A stretch of 25,519 nucleotides of DNA from an uncultured Eubacteriales bacterium. Its GTDB lineage: Bacteria; Bacillota; Clostridia; Oscillospirales; Acutalibacteraceae. A program made the position numbers and the translations under genes. Below, one piece after another: positions 1 through 6,631 of the stretch. Each line of letters begins with the position of its first letter. Position 1 is the stretch's first letter. A model generated the notes under the pieces. It saw nothing but the letters and a program-made list of their open reading frames with translations. It did not search any database and was not told the origin of the DNA. The stretch is taken from the NCBI GenBank assembly GCA_900540235.1, contig UQEY01000028.1, positions 1-25,519 of the forward strand. Reading direction: 5' to 3'.

Positions 1-11
1 CGAGGGAAGTG

Positions 12-64
12 GCGGCTTCGCCGTCGATAGGAGAGAAACCGATATTAAGATAAACAATAATTTA
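12..64 (+). repeat. Left copy of an inverted end repeat
   Basis: These 53 bases match the reverse complement of 25467-25519 with three mismatches (at 41, 44 and 56). The first 29 bases are identical and include the GC-rich palindromic core CGGCTTCGCCG, which can form a small hairpin. The inner end includes the stop codon of the antiporter gene (62-64). The core is more GC-rich than its surroundings. A dispersed intergenic repeat that ended the assembly at both sides is the simplest reading. A mobile-element terminus is possible, but no transposase is present. Confidence 0.8.
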
Positions 65-1231
65 CTCAAGCAACTTTTTATATGTCAAATCTATTGCAAA
101 TGTGCCGAGGGGTGCAGTGAGGAGAATTGCTATAACGGACACGGTTAAAACGGTTTGACCGCAATCAAGTCCCATTGCAAGCGGGAGTCCGCCGATTGCC
201 GCCTGAACGGTTGCTTTTGGCGTATAGGCAAGCATCGTAAAAAGTTTTTCTTTAAGTGAAAGCTTTGTGCCAAGAGTGCAAACAAATACACCTATCATAC
301 GAAAACCAAGCACACAAAATACAAGAAGAACAGATGACAAACCTGCAGATTTCAAACTATCGACCTTTACACTTGCACCGAGCAAAACAAAAAGGAAAAT
401 TTCTGCGCCGACCCAAAGCTTATCAAATACATTTGAAATTGATTTTGCCTGAGAATCGTTTTTCTTTTTCATTGCAGTTCCCATTGCCATAATTGCTATC
501 AAACCGGAAAAGGCTACAATTTTTTGTGCATCTTCCACCCAATTTAATATAAAGGTGACTGCAAGAATTATAATTGACTTAACCGTTGTTGAAAGTTTAA
601 ATTTTGAAAACACCGAACTTAAAATTATGCCGCACAAAGCTCCGACAATAATACCCAAAATTATTGAAACAGGAATATTTACAAAGCTTTTTATTGAAAC
701 ACTTTCACCCTTTGCAATGCCGGTAAAAGTTGCAAACATAACAATCACGAAAACATCGTCAACAGAGGCACCTGTAAGTATCATTTGAGGTATTGCTTTA
801 TCCGTTGCCCTACCTTCGTCAATAAGTTTAATCATTCTCGGCACAACAACGGCAGGCGAAACCGCACCGACAACAGCGCCCAGTATTAATGAATCGATAA
901 GTGACAAGCCGAGGAATTTAGGAGCAAGCAAAGCCATACCTAAAATTTCAAAGCAAGCCGGCACAAAACACATCATAACGGCAGGTCTGCCAACCTTTTT
1001 TAAATCTGTTATGTTAAGTTTCAATCCTGCTCTAATTAAAATTATAATAAGTGCAATTCTTCTTATCTCAGTTGAAATATCAAGAATACTACCGTCAAGC
1101 AAGTTGAGTAAACTCGGACCGATTATGATGCCTGCTATTATCATTCCGAATAGTGACGGAAATTCTATCTTTTTGCAAAGTTCACCGAGAAGAAAACCCG
1201 AAATTAAAATTAATGAAATGCTGATTAGCAT
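62..1231 (-). CDS. Cation:proton antiporter, CPA family
   Basis: This is a 389-residue integral membrane protein made almost wholly of hydrophobic helices, the usual length for the membrane domain of bacterial Na+(K+)/H+ exchangers (Pfam Na_H_Exchanger type). Visible family motifs are GAVSPAVVVP around 122-131 and the acidic pair in TGASVDDVFV (D158-D159), which in CPA proteins lies in the ion-binding site. There is no C-terminal TrkA-N/RCK domain, so it is the short form. The ATG has a good ribosome site (AAAGGAGAAAG). Immediately upstream is a fluoride-type riboswitch with terminator, so the gene is probably switched on by fluoride and helps the cell keep ion or pH balance when HF enters. 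The transported cation cannot be told from sequence. The stop codon lies inside the left end repeat. Confidence 0.9.
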   Translation of the reverse strand: MLISISLILISGFLLGELCKKIEFPSLFGMIIAGIIIGPSLLNLLDGSILDISTEIRRIALIIILIRAGLKLNITDLKKVGRPAVMMCFVPACFEILGMALLAPKFLGLSLIDSLILGAVVGAVSPAVVVPRMIKLIDEGRATDKAIPQMILTGASVDDVFVIVMFATFTGIAKGESVSIKSFVNIPVSIILGIIVGALCGIILSSVFSKFKLSTTVKSIIILAVTFILNWVEDAQKIVAFSGLIAIMAMGTAMKKKNDSQAKSISNVFDKLWVGAEIFLFVLLGASVKVDSLKSAGLSSVLLVFCVLGFRMIGVFVCTLGTKLSLKEKLFTMLAYTPKATVQAAIGGLPLAMGLDCGQTVLTVSVIAILLTAPLGTFAIDLTYKKLLE

Positions 1232-1253
1232 AATCTTTCTCCTTTATACGCAG

Positions 1254-1300
1254 AAAAAAAGCTGACAATTTCTGCGTTTGTAATCGCAGAAGTCATCAGC
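1254..1300 (-). terminator. Riboswitch expression-platform terminator
   Basis: On the minus strand GCTGA...TTCTGCG pairs with CGCAGAA...TCAGC (loop ATTACAAA), followed by seven T residues. The 5' arm includes the aptamer's 3' pseudoknot strand (GACTTC), so ligand binding and terminator formation should exclude each other. The antiporter ribosome site begins about 10 nt further on. Confidence 0.85.
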
Positions 1301-1353
1301 TTTAAAAGCGGTTTAGAATTAAAATTAATTCAAGGGAGAACCTCATTCCCTTT
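1254..1353 (-). ncRNA. Fluoride riboswitch (crcB-type), ON switch
   Basis: The leader of the antiporter gene reads AGGGAATGAGGTTCTCCCT, an inserted AT-rich hairpin (GAATTA/TAATTC), then TAAACCGCT, AGCTGATGACTTCTGCG and a terminator. This follows the plan of crcB-motif fluoride riboswitches: a short P1 holding AUG-NNNNN-UC, a conserved UAAAC-GCU segment and AGCU-AUGA. The pseudoknot is supported by complementarity: GAGGT inside P1 pairs with ACTTC after GATG, where the Bacillus cereus example (from memory) has GGAGU/ACUCC. The overlap with a terminator suggests fluoride allows read-through. Fluoride riboswitches are known to control CrcB, CLC-F and some cation/proton antiporters. The extra hairpin between P1 and the UAAAC segment is a variation. 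Not tested by covariance model. Confidence 0.8.
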
Positions 1354-1366
1354 AAATATATCGGGC

Positions 1367-1417
1367 TGGCAATATCAGCCGCTACAACTGTCAAAACGAA
1401 GGTTGTCGGTGACGCCA
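1367..1417 (-). ncRNA. Bulged stem-loop between symporter gene and riboswitch
   Basis: Read on the minus strand, UGGC-GUCA-CCG-ACAAC pairs in order with GUUGU-CGG-UGAU-GCCA. The small bulges are AG, C and AUU, and the terminal loop is 13 nt (1389-1401). That gives about 16 base pairs in a GC-richer patch directly upstream of the fluoride aptamer. No T-run follows, so it is not a normal terminator. It could be a 3' stabilising structure for the upstream symporter mRNA, an extra regulatory element in tandem with the riboswitch, or part of a dispersed repeat. Function unknown. Confidence 0.5.
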
Positions 1418-1446
1418 AGTCCTACATTACATCTAAATACCAATCT

Positions 1447-3018
1447 TTATTTTGTTTCGGCATTTCTCTTATCTACAAGCGATTTAAGAATTTCGTCGTG
1501 TTCCTTGTCAGACATAGCATACTTGAGAGTAGGGATAGCTGAAAGGAGCATACCGATTGCAGGCGGAATAGAAATAAGGAAGAACATAGCTTCTGCATAT
1601 TTACCTGCGCCTGTACCGCCGTCATAAGTGATAAAGCTTGCGCCTTTTTCAATAGCACGGTTGAGCTTGTCAACATTAGCACCGCTATAACCTACTGCGG
1701 CATAAACGGCTGAAGAAATGATGGTTGAAATACCTGCTGCAAGCTTGGTAATAAAGCTTTGACCTGAGAAGAATACACCGTCGGTACGAACGCCGTTATG
1801 ATATTCCTCATAGTCAACACAGTCGGCAATCATAACAGACTGAAGAACATTGATACCGCCGAAAGCAGCACTTGCAACGAGCATACAAAGACCGACAATA
1901 ATCGACCAACCTGTTGAAGTTAAGTCACCGCCTGAAACTTTGAAGAAAACAAAAATAAGTGCGAAAGGAACGGCACCTGCGATTGAATAAATGTTGTAAA
2001 GGGTCTTCTTCTCCATCTTCTTAATAATAAGCGGAGTGACGCCCATAGCAACAAACTGGCCCACAAAAAGACCTGCCGCAACACAACCGAGACCGATAAG
2101 AATTTGAACATTGATACCGGCAAGCGAACCGTCTTCATTATACTTCAAGATATTCATAATATTACCGTTTGCATAGTAATATGTAACAAGTGTCATCGCA
2201 ACAATCATAAGAAGCTGAATAGGGCTTCTTAAAATACCTGAAATAAGAATCTGTCTGAAAGGCTTGTTTCTGAACATAATTTGGAAGTTTTCCTTAAATG
2301 TATAGCTTCTTTCAGACTTTTCAACTCTTTCTCTTGTGCAAAGACCTGCAAATTCAAAAAGAATTGAAGCAATAACAGTCATAATAATTACTGTTACAAT
2401 AAAACCTTTTTGGTTAGCCTTTTGAACAAGAGTGTCATAATCGGCAGCGTTTTTATCAATCTTGCTAACAAAAGCAGTACCGAGTGCCTGCGCAATTTGA
2501 ACAACGAGTACGCCGATACCGCCGATACCTGCTACCATACGGGCAAGGCTCAAAATCTTACTTCTGTCACTTTCATCTTCTGTCATAAGTGAAGTAATAC
2601 CCCAAAGAGGAATATCGCAAACAGTGAAGCACATACCCCAAGCAATATACGAAATACCTGCCCATGCAACAATAAGTACCTTTTGAGCTGTTGAAGAAGC
2701 GGTTGCGTAGTTGCCGTTGATAAATGTTAAAATTGTAACAACGCCGATAATGGCAGGGAAAATGATAAGATAAGGTCTGCATTTACCCCATTTAGTTTTG
2801 GTCTTATCAACTATTGTGCCCATCATAGGGTCGTTGATAGCGTCCCAAATTCTTGCGATTGTCATAATCCAGCCGAGTGCCATAGCAGGAAGGCAGATTA
2901 CATTTTGAAAATAGAAGTAAAGACCTGTGGCAACGATGTTGTAGATTAAGTTCTGACCGAACATACCGACAAGATAGCCGCCGAGTTCTTTACCAGTGTA
3001 GGTGCGTTTTTCGCCCAT
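1447..3018 (-). CDS. GPH-family sugar:cation symporter (MelB-like MFS)
   Basis: A 523-residue, roughly 12-helix transporter of the glycoside-pentoside-hexuronide:cation symporter family, which imports glycosides or sugars with Na+ or H+. The family signature is clear near the N terminus: DAINDPMMG (59-67), then D71, K78 and RPYL (81-84). A second motif near residues 397-420 reads DCVDYEEYHNGVRTDG followed by a Ser/Phe-rich helix. I chose the ATG at 3018 because GGGAGAG lies just upstream and the protein then begins MGEKRTYTGK as in relatives. The open frame continues 44 codons upstream, but that stretch is the AT-rich leader. No sugar-hydrolase gene is adjacent, so the substrate is unknown. 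Import of a host-glycan sugar for the GH136/GH112 genes 14 kb away is only a guess. Confidence 0.9.
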   Translation of the reverse strand: MGEKRTYTGKELGGYLVGMFGQNLIYNIVATGLYFYFQNVICLPAMALGWIMTIARIWDAINDPMMGTIVDKTKTKWGKCRPYLIIFPAIIGVVTILTFINGNYATASSTAQKVLIVAWAGISYIAWGMCFTVCDIPLWGITSLMTEDESDRSKILSLARMVAGIGGIGVLVVQIAQALGTAFVSKIDKNAADYDTLVQKANQKGFIVTVIIMTVIASILFEFAGLCTRERVEKSERSYTFKENFQIMFRNKPFRQILISGILRSPIQLLMIVAMTLVTYYYANGNIMNILKYNEDGSLAGINVQILIGLGCVAAGLFVGQFVAMGVTPLIIKKMEKKTLYNIYSIAGAVPFALIFVFFKVSGGDLTSTGWSIIVGLCMLVASAAFGGINVLQSVMIADCVDYEEYHNGVRTDGVFFSGQSFITKLAAGISTIISSAVYAAVGYSGANVDKLNRAIEKGASFITYDGGTGAGKYAEAMFFLISIPPAIGMLLSAIPTLKYAMSDKEHDEILKSLVDKRNAETK

Positions 3019-3037
3019 AAATTTCTCTCCCTTACTT

Positions 3038-3051
3038 TCGGTAAAAACCGA
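3038..3051 (-). promoter_or_regulatory. Small palindrome in symporter leader, possible operator
   Basis: TCGGT-AAAA-ACCGA lies about 20 nt upstream of the symporter start and downstream of its candidate promoter. A regulator binding here could block transcription. It could equally be a chance hairpin. No regulator gene is adjacent. Confidence 0.3.
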
Positions 3052-3076
3052 TTTTTTGTCAATGAATATATAATAA

Positions 3077-3105
3077 CAATTTTTCAACAAAAAAGCAACA
3101 ACAAA
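3077..3105 (-). promoter_or_regulatory. Candidate promoter of the symporter gene
   Basis: On the minus strand TTGCTT and TATTAT are separated by 17 nt, upstream of the symporter leader. The -35 is imperfect and the surroundings are very AT-rich, so the placement is tentative. Confidence 0.4.
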
Positions 3106-3165
3106 ATTAAAACATTTAGTAAAAATGTACAATTTGCTGTTGCTATACAATAAAACAAATTAATT

Positions 3166-3627
3166 TTAATCAATATTATTAATATGACTTAATATTTCCT
3201 GTTCAATTTTTTTGAGCTTTTTCATTGAAGTCACGCCGATACCGACCGTTGTGATTGCGCCGTCTTTTTGTTCTATTATAATTTGCGACTGCCTGTCGAT
3301 AAAATTCTTTTTAAAGCTTGCTTTTGTGTCTTTGCTGATTTTAATATTTTCAATATCATCATATTTAAAAATATTATTGTCATCAAGAGCGGTAAATTCA
3401 AAAGAATCATCGTCAAAAACAATACCTTGGCTTACAACATATTTTGTCACAAAAACGGCAACCACGATTGCAAACAAATCAATAATTGCAAAAATCACCG
3501 AATAAACGCTTACATTTTCAATAAGTTTTTTGACAGCAAAAATTGCATAAGCCGCAACGGCAATATCAAGAATAATAACAATAATAAGTGTGAGCGGTGA
3601 AATTACACGATAAAATTTATTTTTCAT
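3166..3627 (-). CDS. Small membrane protein with PH-like C-terminal domain
   Basis: A 153-residue protein with two N-terminal transmembrane helices (about 10-33 and 40-62). A soluble beta-rich region follows (about 68-150), with a GIVFDDDSFEF...FKYDDIENIKI pattern and a closing amphipathic helix, as in bacterial PH-like (bPH/YdbT-type) domains that sit on the inner membrane face. Its ATG overlaps the TGA of the pseudouridine synthase gene (shared ATGA, 3624-3627) and has its own AAGGAG site, so translation is probably coupled. I cannot name the family precisely and function is unknown. Last gene of the operon, with no convincing terminator after it. Confidence 0.75.
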   Translation of the reverse strand: MKNKFYRVISPLTLIIVIILDIAVAAYAIFAVKKLIENVSVYSVIFAIIDLFAIVVAVFVTKYVVSQGIVFDDDSFEFTALDDNNIFKYDDIENIKISKDTKASFKKNFIDRQSQIIIEQKDGAITTVGIGVTSMKKLKKIEQEILSHINNID

Positions 3628-4568
3628 CTAAACCTTTTCTCCTTATAGTCGTCAAGAAGTTTTATGTCGTTTGCTTTAAATTCCCTGCCCGCAAGGTAAG
3701 AAAGCTCGTTTTCATCGTTAAAAGCAAACCTGAGCTTATAACTGTAAAGCGCCTGACGAAACCTGCCCTCCTCAATTCCGTACTTGCCGTCACCGTAAAG
3801 CGGATGACCTATATGGGCAAGGTGCGCCCTGATTTGATGAGTTCTGCCGGTTAAAAGTTCCACTTCTAAAAGAGAAGCGTCGTCATAATAATCAAGCACC
3901 TTATATTTTGTTATAATTTTTTTTGAACCGTCAACTTGATTGTCGGTAACCGAAACAAGATTTTTACGCTCATTTTTAGTAAGAAACGCAGTCAATATTT
4001 CCTCATTCTTGGGCATTTTGCCGTGAACCACGGTAAGGTAAAACTTTTCAATCTCTCTTGATTTAATCTTGGCATTAATAATTTTTAAGCTTGAAAGATT
4101 TTTAGCGCCGATAACAAGACCGCCCGTGTTTCTGTCAATTCTGTTTGCAAGCGAAGGGGTAAAAGTGGAAGTTTCCGGCGACCACTCCCCTTTTTTGTAA
4201 AGATATTTTTTAAGCCTTGCAACAAGATTATCAATATAATCTTTACCGTCAGGGTGGCACAAAATTCCGACTTTTTTATTGAGGATAATCACATTTTCAT
4301 CCTCGTAAACAATATCGAGTTCGTCGCTTGCTTTCATAAAATCAAGATGCTTAACTTTCGGCTTTAATACATCATCTTTAAGATAAAGTTCGAGCAAGTC
4401 GCCCTCATTAAGCTTTTGGTCGTTTGTGCACCTTTTTTTATTGACTTTAATATTCTTTTTTCTAATCTCTTTATACATAAGCGACTTAGGCAGATTTTCA
4501 AAGGTTTTATCGATAAACCTGTCAACTCTTACTCCGGCATCACGGCTTGTAATCACAAAACTTTTCAT
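3624..4568 (-). CDS. RluA-family 23S rRNA pseudouridine synthase
   Basis: A 314-residue enzyme that converts uridine to pseudouridine in RNA, most likely large-subunit rRNA. An S4-like RNA-binding domain fills about residues 12-70 (VDRFIDKTFENLP through KLNEGDLLELYL). The catalytic domain follows, with NRIDRNTGGLVI at 142-153 giving the essential aspartate D145. Relatives usually have HRLDRxTSGL, so N142, I144 and G149 are mild departures. GRTHQIRAHLAHIGHPLYGD is the conserved C-terminal motif. The start lies 3 nt after the stop of the 173-aa gene and has no obvious ribosome site, so it is probably translated by coupling. RluC versus RluD specificity cannot be assigned. Confidence 0.92.
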   Translation of the reverse strand: MKSFVITSRDAGVRVDRFIDKTFENLPKSLMYKEIRKKNIKVNKKRCTNDQKLNEGDLLELYLKDDVLKPKVKHLDFMKASDELDIVYEDENVIILNKKVGILCHPDGKDYIDNLVARLKKYLYKKGEWSPETSTFTPSLANRIDRNTGGLVIGAKNLSSLKIINAKIKSREIEKFYLTVVHGKMPKNEEILTAFLTKNERKNLVSVTDNQVDGSKKIITKYKVLDYYDDASLLEVELLTGRTHQIRAHLAHIGHPLYGDGKYGIEEGRFRQALYSYKLRFAFNDENELSYLAGREFKANDIKLLDDYKEKRFR

Positions 4569-4571
4569 AAA

Positions 4572-5093
4572 TTAATTAGACTTGTTCTTTCTCTTTTTTT
4601 CTTCTTCAAGTTCCTGCTTTTCCTTGTAGAAAATATTGGCCTTAACATAAACCTGAATAAAATCTTTCATAACCTCGGCAAGTTCGCCCTTTTGGTAATT
4701 TGCAAGAAGTATCCTTTCGTCATCATCAATAACAAGCGGACCTCTTTCATAATCGTTAAAAGTAGGCATAAGCGAATAACTATCCTTTGTTTTAACGATA
4801 GAAATAAGGGTATAATCGGCAGTTGCGTTAACAAATCCCGTTTTTTTAGTATACTTTTCAATAGTTGAAAGCGGAGAAGCATCGTTATGCTTTTTTGTGT
4901 AGCAATATGAAATAACTTCTTCAACAAAATTTTCAATCTGAGTATCGGAATAAGGCGCTTTTAAAAGCACAACTTTATCAATATCGGCAATACCGTACTT
5001 GTCACTTTCACCGCACGGAATACCTATCATATTTTCATTTTCATCAATATAAATGCTTATTGTTGAAAAATCTCTATTTTTATTGTCAGCCAT
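4572..5093 (-). CDS. Hypothetical protein, 173 aa, first gene of rlu operon
   Basis: I do not recognise this soluble protein. It begins with a beta-strand-like region (FSTISIYIDENENMIGIPCG) and continues as a mixed alpha/beta domain to about residue 130. It ends in a long charged helix (about 138-173) with the tail EEEKKRKNKSN, so probably a small globular domain plus a coiled or RNA/protein-contacting tail. No signal peptide or membrane helix. The ATG has AGAGG upstream and a good sigma-A promoter at 5125-5153. Being immediately upstream of a pseudouridine synthase gene suggests a role linked to translation, but this is only context. Confidence 0.7.
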   Translation of the reverse strand: MADNKNRDFSTISIYIDENENMIGIPCGESDKYGIADIDKVVLLKAPYSDTQIENFVEEVISYCYTKKHNDASPLSTIEKYTKKTGFVNATADYTLISIVKTKDSYSLMPTFNDYERGPLVIDDDERILLANYQKGELAEVMKDFIQVYVKANIFYKEKQELEEEKKRKNKSN

Positions 5094-5124
5094 AATTTAC
5101 CTCTGAGTATTAATTTTTCAATTA

Positions 5125-5153
5125 AGTATACCTTATTTTTTATCAAATTACAA
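5125..5153 (-). promoter_or_regulatory. Promoter of the 173-aa/rlu/PH operon
   Basis: Minus strand TTGTAA and TATACT with exactly 17 nt between, about 30 nt upstream of the first ATG. It is divergent from the SDR promoter, and the two -35 regions lie within about 10 nt of each other. Confidence 0.65.
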
Positions 5154-5159
5154 CTTTAA

Positions 5160-5188
5160 TTGAAAAAATGAATATATAATGTTATAAT
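5160..5188 (+). promoter_or_regulatory. Promoter of the SDR gene
   Basis: TTGAAA (5160-5165) and TATAAT (5183-5188) with a 17-nt spacer. A second TATAAT at 5175-5180 is too close to the -35 to be used with it. Start codon 28 nt downstream. Confidence 0.75.
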
Positions 5189-5215
5189 TTTGAAAAAGCT
5201 AAAGGCGGTGTTAAA

Positions 5216-5884
5216 TTGGAAAAGGTACTAATTACCGGAGGTGCAACAGGAATCGGCAAGGCTGCGGCTCTGCTTTTTGCACAAAAAAGATACGATGTTT
5301 TTATAACATATAACCAAACCGAGCCTGATTTTGACGGTGTTACAAAAATAAAATGCAATCTTCAAAACGAAGATGAAATAGTAAACTTATTTAATCAAAT
5401 CGGAAATATTGACATTCTTGTTAACAATGCGGGAATCAGCCTCGTTAAGCAAATCAACGACACAACGGCGCAGGAATATGACAAGATTATGAGTATTAAT
5501 GCAAGGTCATATTTTCTTTGCTGCCGTGAAGCCGTTAAACTTATGCTTAAAAATCATAAAGGCGCAATAGTTAATGTTTCGTCAATGTGGGGTCAAATGG
5601 GCGCTTCGTGTGAGATTGCATATTCTATGAGCAAATTTGCGGTAGTCGGCTTAACCCATTCGCTTGCACAGGAACTTGCGCCGAGCGGCATAACCGTTAA
5701 CTGTATTTGCCCCGGCATTATAGATACAAGAATGAATGAAATGTTTGACAAAAAAGAGCTTGAGGCACAAGTGCCTATCGGCAGGCTCGGAACTGCGCAG
5801 GAAGTTGCACAGGCAATATATTACCTGACTCAAAACAAATATATCACATCTCAAATACTCGGTGTTAACGGCGGAATAATATAA
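5216..5884 (+). CDS. ymfI: SDR oxidoreductase, YmfI-like (EF-P 5-aminopentanone reductase)
   Basis: A 222-residue classical short-chain dehydrogenase/reductase. NAD(P) binding is shown by TGGATGIG (7-14) and NNAG (70-73). The catalytic set is N95, S123, Y136 and K140 (AYSMSK). The stretch SSMWGQMGASCEIAYS and the following LAQELAPSGITVN resemble Bacillus YmfI, which reduces the 5-aminopentanone group on elongation factor P, more than standard FabG. That assignment is by remembered similarity, and FabG-like acyl-ACP reductase is the alternative. Start codon is TTG at 5216, preceded by AAAGGCGGTG; no in-frame ATG fits the Rossmann start. Monocistronic, with its own promoter and a terminator whose 5' arm lies in the last codons. 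Confidence 0.85.
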   Translation: MEKVLITGGATGIGKAAALLFAQKRYDVFITYNQTEPDFDGVTKIKCNLQNEDEIVNLFNQIGNIDILVNNAGISLVKQINDTTAQEYDKIMSINARSYFLCCREAVKLMLKNHKGAIVNVSSMWGQMGASCEIAYSMSKFAVVGLTHSLAQELAPSGITVNCICPGIIDTRMNEMFDKKELEAQVPIGRLGTAQEVAQAIYYLTQNKYITSQILGVNGGII

Positions 5885-5902
5885 ATATTTTCGCCGTTTT
5901 TT
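5867..5902 (+). terminator. Terminator of the SDR gene
   Basis: AACGGCG (inside the final codons) pairs with CGCCGTT at 5892-5898, followed by TTTTTG. The loop is long (18 nt) but the 7-bp GC-rich stem and T-run are typical. Confidence 0.65.
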
Positions 5903-5906
5903 GTTT

Positions 5907-5922
5907 CTTACAATATCGTAAG
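5907..5922 (+). promoter_or_regulatory. Palindromic operator copy 1 (CTTAC-N6-GTAAG)
   Basis: CTTAC-AATATC-GTAAG ends 5 nt upstream of the candidate -35 of the response-regulator gene. An identical-arm palindrome with the same 6-nt spacer lies before the ABC transporter genes (7565-7580). The placement suits an activating OmpR-family regulator, and the regulator encoded just downstream is the natural candidate. Confidence 0.7.
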
Positions 5923-5927
5923 GTTTG

Positions 5928-5956
5928 TTGTTTAAAAACGAGTTTTATGATATTAT
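5928..5956 (+). promoter_or_regulatory. Promoter of the two-component genes
   Basis: TTGTTT and TATTAT with 17 nt between, 16 nt before the ATG at 5972. A shifted reading with TATAAA at 5954-5959 as the -10 is also possible. The weak -35 and adjacent palindrome fit activated transcription. Confidence 0.5.
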
Positions 5957-5971
5957 AAATTCGGTGATTTT

Positions 5972-6631
5972 ATGAACAGAATATTTTTGCTTGAAGACGA
6001 TGCGTATCTTCGTGACGGTTTATGTGAAATGCTTGAAAGTCAGGGATACAGCGTAAAAAGTGCAGACACAATAAAAGAGGCGCAGAAGATTATTAAAAAC
6101 GAGCATTTTTCGCTTTTGATTTTTGATGTTATGCTTCCCGACGGAAGTTCGTTTGACCTATGCAAAAAGATAAGGGATGACGGAAGTGCAACGCCCATTT
6201 TATTTTTAACAGCCTGCGACGAGGAGTACCAAATAGTAAAAGGGCTTGACCTCGGTGCAGACGATTATGTTACAAAGCCGTTTAAAATGCTTGAACTTCT
6301 TTCAAGGATAAGAGCGCTGATAAGGCGAAATTCAAACGCAAAATTTGTCAGCCGCAACTTAATAGTTGACACCGACAATATGACGGTTAAGAAAGACGGC
6401 AAAAATATATTTGTCACAAAAACGGAATTTCAAATTTTGTCAACTCTTATGAAAAACAGCGGTGCTATCGTCAGCCGTTCAAGCCTTTTGCAAAACATAT
6501 GGGACGACAACGGAAACTTTATTGACGACAATACGCTTTCGGTTCACATAAGCAGGCTGAGGGAAAAAATAGGGGCACAAAAAATAGTTACCGTAAGAGG
6601 AGTAGGATATCGTTTGGAGAATGACAGATGA
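5972..6631 (+). CDS. OmpR/PhoB-family response regulator
   Basis: A 219-residue regulator. The receiver domain (1-115) has the acidic pocket E8/D9, phospho-acceptor D52 in FDVMLPDG, T80 and K102 (TKPF). The winged-helix DNA-binding domain (about 125-219) ends in the family-typical ISRLREKIG...VRGVGYRLE. It would be phosphorylated by the kinase encoded next, with which it shares an ATGA overlap (6628-6631). The palindrome CTTAC-N6-GTAAG occurs upstream of both this gene and the ABC genes, suggesting it controls itself and the transporter. The gene order regulator, kinase, ATPase, permease resembles BceRS-BceAB and VraFG-linked modules that respond to peptide antibiotics in Gram-positives. Confidence 0.95.
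   Translation: MNRIFLLEDDAYLRDGLCEMLESQGYSVKSADTIKEAQKIIKNEHFSLLIFDVMLPDGSSFDLCKKIRDDGSATPILFLTACDEEYQIVKGLDLGADDYVTKPFKMLELLSRIRALIRRNSNAKFVSRNLIVDTDNMTVKKDGKNIFVTKTEFQILSTLMKNSGAIVSRSSLLQNIWDDNGNFIDDNTLSVHISRLREKIGAQKIVTVRGVGYRLENDR

Noticed and set aside
1389..1394. Perfect TTGACA on the minus strand, a possible riboswitch promoter -35
   Set aside because: It lies in the loop of the 1367-1417 hairpin and no -10 occurs at 16-18 nt, so it is not supported as a promoter.
1403..1627. Plus-strand open frame of 74 codons over the symporter 3' end
   Set aside because: Antisense to the clear GPH symporter gene and to the structured RNA; no ribosome site and no recognisable protein character.
4416..4868. 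Plus-strand open frame of 150 codons
   Set aside because: Antisense across two real genes and the gap between them; composition is that of a reversed AT-rich coding strand.
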